A DNA stretch of 33,490 nucleotides from Hyphomicrobiales bacterium (GTDB taxonomy: Bacteria > Pseudomonadota > Alphaproteobacteria > Rhizobiales > Beijerinckiaceae). The position numbers were made by a program, and so were the translations under genes. Within the stretch, counting starts at the first letter, position 1; every line of letters begins with the position of its first letter. The DNA is taken from assembly GCA_003244015.1 (NCBI GenBank), contig QHBR01000374.1, forward strand, positions 1-33,490, written 5' to 3'. This document shows, piece by piece, positions 27,053 to 33,490 of the stretch. The notes under the pieces are model-generated. The model was not told the origin of the DNA and searched no databases. It saw only the letters and a program-made list of their open reading frames with translations.

Positions 27053-27415
27053 CTGCTATACGTGTAACTAATCTTAACGCGGCCGAGATGGCCGATCTGC
27101 GGGGTCACCCAGATCACCTCGCCGAGATCGACATTCATATGATCGTCGTCGAACCAGTGGAAAACCATCGGCGAGCCTCAGACCGATTCGGTTTTCCGCG
27201 GCGGAACCGATGATCGCGCAGTCGCGTACCTGATACTCGACGAAATCGCCGCGCACGTTTTTGGCAAAATTCTCGTGTGCAACCATGCAAGGTTTGATCA
27301 GCTCAGGACCAAACACATATATAAAGCTTCCTACGCCGTAAGCAACATAAAGGACAATAGGCACACTCGCGGCGAAGGCGATCCATTCGAGCAAGACAAG
27401 CAACCTTACTTCCAT
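27031..27415 (-). pseudogene. Immunity-like protein copy a (frameshift near 27170-27185)
   Basis: MEVRLLVLLEWIAFAASVPIVLYVAYGVGSFIYVFGPELIKPCMVAHENFAKNVRGDFVEYQVRDCAIIGSAAENRIGLRL / MVFHWFDDDHMNVDLGEVIWVTPQIGHLGRVKISYTYSSAEPSLE*; start overlaps toxin stop (ATGGAAGTAA). Confidence 0.55.
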
Positions 27416-28059
27416 GTCCCATCGTGCGCATCGAACTGCCCATAATGACCAACGGCCGCATCAATCTGAAGCGGATTAGTTGTCTGCGTTCCCACAGCAT
27501 ACACTTCGCGAAAATTTGCCCGTGGCGGGGCCATGAGCTTGCCCGTGGGGCACTTGGGATCGTCGATCGTCGTCCCATCCGGTCGCGTAACAACGATAGC
27601 ATCCTTGGGAAGCTCGGACACCTGGTGGACTTTGTCGGAATTCGCCCCGGCGGATCTTCCTTCAATCAGCCCTGGTGTGGCGCTAGCTGACGTGGCATCC
27701 CCCGACGTCCACTGGCCGCTTTCACGGCCGCTTCCGGCGGGCACGCGCGGCTGATTCTCGTCGTATTTGCTTACGTCAAACTGAACCGGGCCAAACCCCA
27801 GCTCCCGCGCAAGCTCGCGCGGCGTGACGCCCGCCTCGATCAGTTTTGCCGCCAGCGACAAGCGGTGGACACCCGCCGCGTCGATTTTCTCCAAGCCGCT
27901 CTGCGCGAGATGAATGGCGGCAAGACTCTTGTCGCCGCCGCGCCAATGTTTTGACGCCCGGCGAAGGGACCCCAGCATCGCGTCCGGGACATCGCGTCCA
28001 GCGATGGCGAGGAGCGTCAAGGATCCGCTCTTCCTCGCCATCGAGGCAAAGGCCGTCAT
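27406..28059 (-). CDS. Polymorphic-toxin-like protein with short/truncated C-terminal module (217 aa)
   Basis: ...FDVSKYDENQPRVPAGSGRESGQWTSGDATS...VHQVSELPKDAIVVTRPDGTTIDDPKCPTGKLMAPPRANFREVYAVG...; the PRVPAGSGxESGxWTSG motif recurs in toxin/phage-head-associated proteins. Confidence 0.5.
   Translation of the reverse strand: MTAFASMARKSGSLTLLAIAGRDVPDAMLGSLRRASKHWRGGDKSLAAIHLAQSGLEKIDAAGVHRLSLAAKLIEAGVTPRELARELGFGPVQFDVSKYDENQPRVPAGSGRESGQWTSGDATSASATPGLIEGRSAGANSDKVHQVSELPKDAIVVTRPDGTTIDDPKCPTGKLMAPPRANFREVYAVGTQTTNPLQIDAAVGHYGQFDAHDGTWK
27510..27540. repeat. 31-bp junction repeat copy 1 (GAAAATTTGCCCGTGGCGGGGCCATGAGCTT); copy 2 at 26994-27024
   Basis: Copy 2 GAAAATTTGCCCGTGGCGGAGCCATGAGCTT differs at 1/31 positions. 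Confidence 0.9.
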
Positions 28060-28438
28060 AGCCCATTTTGGCGAGCAAGGTCCCGGCCCCTAGGACCACC
28101 CCCGCTCCATCACTGTCATCTGCTGGTGAAGGTGGCACAAGGGCGCGCCGTCAGTGGCGCCCGGCAATCCATGTTCATTCCGCATCGCAATCCCCCCCGA
28201 AGATAAATAAAGGCGAATATAACGTGTATCTCCGATAAAACAAAGCCGCTGTATATGACGATCTTACATTCGCGAGACGGCGAGAAGTAAGATCGGTTCG
28301 ATCCCACCCTTGTTTTGGACTGGCGTTCGCCGCCCGGAAATGGAAACGCCCACACTTTTTGGAAACGTCCGCGCCCGTTTCCGTTATAAGGAACAAAGGG
28401 CCATCCGGCGGGTCCCGATGCAGGTCGAAGGTTGTACA

Positions 28439-28984
28439 ATGGCGGACGAGACACGCGCGGCCATCATCGGGGTCGTCACGGTGTCCGACCGCGCCAGCAT
28501 CGGGCTCTATCAGGATCAAAGCGGCCCCGCCATCGTCGCCTATTTGACGAAAATCCTAAAAAACCCTTTTCATATCGTGCGAAAGCTTGTTCCGGACGGG
28601 TTCGAATCCGTGCGCGACACGCTGATCGAACTCGCCGACAAGGAGCATTGCGACTTGATCCTGACCACGGGGGGCACTGGGCCATCGCCGCGCGATCTCA
28701 CGCCGGAGGCAACCGAGGCCGCCGCGCCCCGCGTGCTGCCTGGCTTTGGCGAACTCATGCGCCAGGAAAGCCTGAAGCAAGTTCCGACCGCGATTCTATC
28801 GCGCCAGATCGCCGCGCATCGCGGGCCGTGTCTCGTGATAAATCTGCCAGGCAAACCGGCGTCGATCGAAACCTGCCTCGACGCGGTCTTTCCGGCGGTG
28901 CCCTATTGTCTCGATCTCATCGGCGCCGCCACTATCGAGACCGATGCGGCGATCTTGCAATCCTTCCGGCCGAAGCAATCATAG
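28439..28984 (+). CDS. mog: Molybdopterin adenylyltransferase (MogA/MoaB-like)
   Basis: ADETRAAIIGVVTVSDRASIGLYQDQSGPAIVAYL...DLILTTGGTGPSPRDLTPEATEAAAPRVLPGFGELMRQES; start 28439 preferred. Confidence 0.92.
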   Translation: MADETRAAIIGVVTVSDRASIGLYQDQSGPAIVAYLTKILKNPFHIVRKLVPDGFESVRDTLIELADKEHCDLILTTGGTGPSPRDLTPEATEAAAPRVLPGFGELMRQESLKQVPTAILSRQIAAHRGPCLVINLPGKPASIETCLDAVFPAVPYCLDLIGAATIETDAAILQSFRPKQS

Positions 28985-31504
28985 ATGAGCCTAAGCGCAC
29001 CGGACCAGGCAAAAGCGGATCTCGACGCGACTGGGCGCGTGACCGAGCTCGCGGCCGGTTACAAGCCGCTGCCGGGCATCCCAGACGAATTCATCGGCGC
29101 GGATGGGCGCCCACGCGCGCATTGGCTGCGGTTTCTCGACACGCTCATGGAGTTTAGCGCCGGCGACATGAACCGCCGCTTCGCCACCGCCGACCGGCAT
29201 ATTCGCGACACGGGCGTCTCCTATCGCGCCTATGGGGATACCAGCGAACGCGCCTGGCCGCTCTCGCATATGCCGCTTCTCATCGAGGCCGGCGAATGGC
29301 GCGAGATCGCGCAAGGGATCGAGCAGCGCGCCCGGCTCCTGGAACTGGTTTTGGCCGATATTTACGGCGAGGGAAGGTTGATCGCCGCGGGCGAATTGCC
29401 CGCCGCCGCCGTCACCGGCAGTCCCGAGTTTCTGCACCCCTTGCATGGCGTGAAACCGCCGGGCGACAAATTCTTGCATATTTACGCCGCCGACATCGGG
29501 CGCGGGCCGGATGGCCGCTGGTGGGTCCTTGGCGACCGTTCGCAGGCGCCGTCGGGCGCCGGCTACGCGCTCGCCAACCGGCTTGTCCTGGCCCGCGCAT
29601 TCCCGGCCCTTTACCGCGATATGAATGTCGAGCGGCTGGCGCCGTTCTTCGAGGCGTTCCGCTTCGGCCTCACGTCCAAGGCGCAGCGTTCGGACCCGCG
29701 CATCTGTCTTCTGACGCCTGGCCCTTTTAACGAAACCTATTTCGAGCAGGCCTACCTCGCCCGCTATCTCGGTCTTCTTCTGGTCGAAGGCGGCGATTTG
29801 ACGATGCGCGACGGCAAGGTGCATGTCCGCACCATCGCCGGGCTCAAGCGCGCCGACGTGATCTGGCGGCGCATCGACAGCGATTTCGCCGATCCGCTCG
29901 AACTCAACGCCCGCTCCCGGCTCGGTGTGCCGGGTCTTGTCGATGCCCTGCGCGAGGGCGGCGTCGTCATCGCCAATGCGCTCGGCTCCGGCGTGCTCGA
30001 AGCGCCCGCGATGATGAGTTTCATGCCAAAACTCTGCCGCACATTGCTTGGCGAGGACCTCCGCCTGCCGAATATTGCAACCTGGTGGTGCGGCCAGGGC
30101 CAAGCGCGCCGGTCCGTCATCGCCGACATGGACGAGCTTGCGATTGCCGGCGCCTTCGGCAATCCGGTCCTCGGCTTTGCCCGCAACCAGCCCCTCGTCG
30201 GCGCGGCGCTCGGCGCGGAAGCGAAGAGCCGGCTCGCCGCCGCCATGACTGATCGCGGCGTGGATTTCGTGGGCCAGGAAGTCGTCAATCTCTCGACGAC
30301 CCCCGTATGGCGCGATGGCCGGATCGAGCCGCGGCCCTTCGTTCTGCGCGTCTATGCGGCGCGTACGCCGGAGGGATGGAACATCATGCCGGGCGGGTTC
30401 TGCCGCATTTCCGGCCGCGCCGACGCGCGCGCCGTGTCGATGGGCGAGGGGGTCCAATCGGCCGATGTCTGGGTGCTCGCCGACAAGCCTGTCGCGATGG
30501 TCAGCCTGCTGCCCACCGGCGAGACCGTTCGCATCCGCCGCATCATGGGCACCTTGCCGAGTCGGGCCGCGGACAATCTTTTCTGGCTCGGGCGTTATAT
30601 CGAGCGCTCGGAAGCGACTTTGCGGCTCATCCGCTGCCTCGCCGGCCGGATGATCGAGACCGGTGCCGGGACCGCCAATCCGGGATCGGCGGTATCCAAG
30701 CTCACCAGCTTGCTCGTTGCGTGGCACGCCGCGCCGGTTGAGGCGGTCTCCAGCGCCATGGCGCTTGCCGCGATCGCCCTGCATGGCGGCGAGGACTATG
30801 GCTCGGCCCTGTCGCTCGTTCGCGATGCGCGCCGCGCCGCGTCGTTCATTCGCGAACGGCTCTCGACGGATACCTGGCGGCTTATCGGTGATCTCAAACA
30901 AAACCTTTCCATCGATGGGCAAGGGCCGCTCGCCGAAGCCGAGACCTTCGAGCGCGCCGACGCGGCCTTGCGGACGATCGCGGCGATCTCCGGCTTGGCT
31001 CAGGAAAACATGAATCGCGGCGCCGGCTGGCGCCTATTCGATACCGGATGGCGCATCGAGCGGGGCGTCAATACATGCCGCTTTGCCCGCCATTTCGCGA
31101 GCGGCGACGCGCCGGCCGACGATCTCGACGTCTTGCTCGATCTCGTCGACTCGCAGATCACCTATCGTTCGCGCTATCAAATGGGCGTCGCTCTCAACCC
31201 GGTTCGCGACATGGTCGTGCTCGATTCGTTCAATCCGCGCTCGGTTGCCTTCCAGGTTGAAAAGCTCGACGAACATCTTGAAACTCTGCCCTTGCTCAGC
31301 GACGATGGAATGATCGAGGCGCCGCGTCGCTTGATTCTGCAACTCGCCGCCGAAGTGGCGACGGCGACCGCTTCAAGCCTCGACAACGAAAAGATTCTCG
31401 GCTTCGAGCAGAGCCTCCTCGGCCTCGCCGACGCGATCGCCGCGCGCTATTTCCTGCAAGGTCCGCATGTCGCCCGGGCCGACAAATCGAGCGGCCTCGC
31501 GTGA
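28985..31504 (+). CDS. Circularly permuted ATP-grasp type 2 + alpha-E domain fusion protein (839 aa)
   Basis: LTPGPFNETYFEQAYLARYLGLLLVEGGDLTMRDGKVHVRTIAGLKRADVIWRRIDSDFADPLEL (CP-ATP-grasp); SRAADNLFWLGRYIERSEATLRLIRCL (alpha-E start) in one ORF. Confidence 0.92.
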   Translation: MSLSAPDQAKADLDATGRVTELAAGYKPLPGIPDEFIGADGRPRAHWLRFLDTLMEFSAGDMNRRFATADRHIRDTGVSYRAYGDTSERAWPLSHMPLLIEAGEWREIAQGIEQRARLLELVLADIYGEGRLIAAGELPAAAVTGSPEFLHPLHGVKPPGDKFLHIYAADIGRGPDGRWWVLGDRSQAPSGAGYALANRLVLARAFPALYRDMNVERLAPFFEAFRFGLTSKAQRSDPRICLLTPGPFNETYFEQAYLARYLGLLLVEGGDLTMRDGKVHVRTIAGLKRADVIWRRIDSDFADPLELNARSRLGVPGLVDALREGGVVIANALGSGVLEAPAMMSFMPKLCRTLLGEDLRLPNIATWWCGQGQARRSVIADMDELAIAGAFGNPVLGFARNQPLVGAALGAEAKSRLAAAMTDRGVDFVGQEVVNLSTTPVWRDGRIEPRPFVLRVYAARTPEGWNIMPGGFCRISGRADARAVSMGEGVQSADVWVLADKPVAMVSLLPTGETVRIRRIMGTLPSRAADNLFWLGRYIERSEATLRLIRCLAGRMIETGAGTANPGSAVSKLTSLLVAWHAAPVEAVSSAMALAAIALHGGEDYGSALSLVRDARRAASFIRERLSTDTWRLIGDLKQNLSIDGQGPLAEAETFERADAALRTIAAISGLAQENMNRGAGWRLFDTGWRIERGVNTCRFARHFASGDAPADDLDVLLDLVDSQITYRSRYQMGVALNPVRDMVVLDSFNPRSVAFQVEKLDEHLETLPLLSDDGMIEAPRRLILQLAAEVATATASSLDNEKILGFEQSLLGLADAIAARYFLQGPHVARADKSSGLA

Positions 31505-32379
31505 TCTACGATATTCGCCACCTTACCCTTTACGAATACGGATCGACCGTGACTTTCTCGCATTGCGCGCTGCGGCTCCTGCCGACGGACGGGCCGGGAC
31601 AAACCGTGCTTTCGAGCGAACTCTCGGTTACCCCCGCGCCCACGCAAACGATCGAGCGAATGTGTTTTTTCGGCAACCGCCTCACCTTTCTCACCATCGA
31701 AACAGGGCATCGCAAACTGATCATCGAGGCCAATACAAGCGTCGAAATCGACCGGCGCGAGCCGCTCGACGAAGGTGCAACACCGGCGTTCGAAATGGTG
31801 CGGGAGGAAGCCTTTGCCAGCACGTCCTTCGAGAGGGACTCGCCCGCCCATTTCCTCCATCCAAGCCGCCTTGCTCCACGCTTCGAACCGGCGTCCGATT
31901 ATGCACGCGAAAGCTTCTCCGCCCGGCGCCCGGTCCTCGAAGGCGCCAAGGAATTGATGCATCGGATCAAGGGTGATTTCAAATACGACACGAAAGCGAC
32001 CGTGGTCTCGACGCCGCTTTCCGAAGCCTTTGGAAAGCGGCGCGGCGTATGCCAGGATTTCGCCCATATCATGATCGCCGGCTTGCGCGGGCTAGGCCTG
32101 CCCGCTGCCTATATTTCTGGCTATATCCGCACCATTCCGCCCGCCGGCAAGGAGCGCCTCGAAGGCGCCGATGCGATGCACGCCTGGGTCTCGCTGTGGT
32201 GCGGCGAGGCGCATGGCTGGGTAGGCCTCGATCCGACCAATGCGATGATGATCGGCAACGATCATATCGTGCTCGCGCAAGGCCGCGACTACGCCGATAT
32301 TTCTCCCGTCGCCGGAATTATCCTCGGCTCGCGCGAGCAGGACGTCGATGTTAAGGTTGATGTCGCGCCGAGGGTGTGA
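31501..32379 (+). CDS. Transglutaminase-like family protein (292 aa)
   Basis: MIYDIRHLTLYEYGSTVTFSHCALRLLPTDGPGQTV (N-terminal domain); GVCQDFAHIMIAGLRGLGLPAAYISGYI...DAMHAWVSLWCGEAHGWVGLDPTNAM catalytic Cys-His-Asp pattern; 4-bp overlap with upstream gene. Confidence 0.93.
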   Translation: MIYDIRHLTLYEYGSTVTFSHCALRLLPTDGPGQTVLSSELSVTPAPTQTIERMCFFGNRLTFLTIETGHRKLIIEANTSVEIDRREPLDEGATPAFEMVREEAFASTSFERDSPAHFLHPSRLAPRFEPASDYARESFSARRPVLEGAKELMHRIKGDFKYDTKATVVSTPLSEAFGKRRGVCQDFAHIMIAGLRGLGLPAAYISGYIRTIPPAGKERLEGADAMHAWVSLWCGEAHGWVGLDPTNAMMIGNDHIVLAQGRDYADISPVAGIILGSREQDVDVKVDVAPRV

Positions 32380-32407
32380 GTGGCGAAGGGTTGCGGTGAG
32401 AGAGCGG

Positions 32408-32956
32408 ATGAAACATCTTTTCGGAGCAATGATCTTAAGTGCCTTGATCGGCACAGCTTCGGCAGAGGACAGTAACCGAACCGATAGTATAGTGTTTATC
32501 GATGCGTGGTGGTCGTTAGACTACGCAAAAAATAGCTGCTGGCAGGTGACACAATGGCACCAAGAAAACCGCGATCTTATTAAGCAATTGGGATGCAATG
32601 CGGTCACATCATGCCAGGAACTCATGCCCAGAGTGGACGCCTGCGGTAATGATCCCGGCCCAGAGGTGCTTTATTTTTTTGCCCAGCTCGCAGCGCAGCT
32701 CGCCTCAAATACCCAATGCAAAGGCGTGCAGGTAACCAAGTATGACGGGCCTAATTCCGCGACCAGCTCGGAAGCGGCGAACACCATGACGAAACCGCAC
32801 TCAACCCTGATCGTGGACTACACGCCTGGCTCACCAAAACAAGCTTGGACCCTGTCGCAACGTGACACTCACATGGACGGCGAAGGCGACCCGAAAGAAA
32901 TCGCAGCCAACATTTGCACCATCGTCACAGAGCGCGGCGCAAGATTCGTGAAGTGA
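32408..32956 (+). CDS. Secreted hypothetical protein with several cysteines
   Basis: Signal peptide MKHLFGAMILSALIGTASAED; mature part with C residues (NSCWQ, LGCNAVTSCQEL, VDACGND, TQCKG, ANICT). Confidence 0.6.
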   Translation: MKHLFGAMILSALIGTASAEDSNRTDSIVFIDAWWSLDYAKNSCWQVTQWHQENRDLIKQLGCNAVTSCQELMPRVDACGNDPGPEVLYFFAQLAAQLASNTQCKGVQVTKYDGPNSATSSEAANTMTKPHSTLIVDYTPGSPKQAWTLSQRDTHMDGEGDPKEIAANICTIVTERGARFVK

Positions 32957-33042
32957 GCGCGGTGACCTCATGGCCGTTCGTTACGTCTGGTCTATCAACT
33001 CACGGTATTAGCTTGTACAGTGCACAGTTAGAAGTGGAGAAA

Positions 33043-33490
33043 TCAACCTAGATCGGCCTTTGTCACGGTCTCAGATGAATCCGGCGGGTGACAGTCGCTG
33101 CATTCACAAGCCGGGTCGTGAAAAAGAACCGTGATGATGATGCAATCCCACAAAAGGAACGCCCAGTAGTGGATATTTTGTTCGCCCGTGAAGTTCTGAA
33201 ATCTGTAATCAAAGATACCGGGATACACCCCGTGCGGCTCATTGTCAGAAAGCCCCATAAACATTTTGAAGTGGTCTGGCGGCTCTTCGCCGGGAGGAGT
33301 CAGTGACACCAAAGTCCGTAGTGCTTCTGGAAAGACGGTCTTGTTGTGGTGAAAATTAAGGCCGCGCACCACTTTCCAAGCGACGCGCTGGATGCGACTA
33401 CCATCAAAGCGTTTTACTACCTTGTTCCCCGCAAGCACTAAACCGCTCGGCCTTGGGTCAAATTCTCGAGGGCACCTCGAAAAATATTCG
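33043..33490 (-). CDS. Conserved hypothetical protein, C-terminal part; start lies beyond window edge
   Basis: Frame open to the window edge: EYFSRCPREFDPRPSGLVLAGNKVVKRFDGSRIQRVAWKVVRGLNFHHN...PPDHFKMFMGLSDNEPHGVYPGIFDYRF...NIHYWAFLLWDCIIITVLFHDPACECSDC; resembles the C-terminal tail of HNH-associated conserved proteins. Confidence 0.55.
   Translation of the reverse strand, partial: EYFSRCPREFDPRPSGLVLAGNKVVKRFDGSRIQRVAWKVVRGLNFHHNKTVFPEALRTLVSLTPPGEEPPDHFKMFMGLSDNEPHGVYPGIFDYRFQNFTGEQNIHYWAFLLWDCIIITVLFHDPACECSDCHPPDSSETVTKADLG

Noticed and set aside
28991-30922. 643-aa minus-strand ORF opposite the ATP-grasp/alpha-E gene
   Set aside because: Antisense of a well-supported gene; Arg/Gly/His-rich low-complexity composition typical of GC-rich shadow ORFs.
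1-33490. CRISPR array, tRNA or rRNA genes
   Set aside because: No regularly spaced direct repeats and no tRNA/rRNA-like sequence recognised on reading; a tRNAscan/Infernal run would be needed to exclude small RNAs.

Overview
GC-rich window of alphaproteobacterial (Rhizobiales-like) character, judged from protein content only. Intact-looking core modules: a CusCBA-type copper/silver RND efflux operon (minus, ~3.78-9.81 kb), a ddl-ftsQ-ftsA-ftsZ division cluster (plus, 12.6-17.6 kb), a cyoABC(D) ubiquinol oxidase operon (minus, 18.0-22.7 kb), ispG (minus), an SDR reductase (plus), and mog + CP-ATP-grasp/alpha-E + transglutaminase (plus, 28.4-32.4 kb). The accessory material between them is mostly decayed: an IS5-type transposase with an in-frame hairpin insertion (4-636), frameshifted pieces matching all main lasso-peptide-type maturation families (HprK-like kinase, B2, PqqD/B1, nucleotidyltransferase, Asn-synthetase; 0.9-2.8 kb), a TraG/VirD4 relic (3.1-3.77 kb), and a disrupted DNA methyltransferase-nuclease fusion (10.85-12.6 kb). 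The two most interesting items are (i) a polymorphic-toxin-like locus (minus, 28.06-25.56 kb) in which a toxin-like ORF and a second 'orphan' C-terminal module share a 31-bp junction (30/31 identical) and are interleaved with several homologous immunity-like genes, and (ii) an uninterrupted ORF fusing complete CyoD (oxidase subunit IV) to a MacA/HlyD-type periplasmic adaptor. Perfect 20-bp and 30-bp palindromes and a 44-nt hairpin between ftsZ and the CyoD fusion are also noted. All family calls are by eye; no searches were run.
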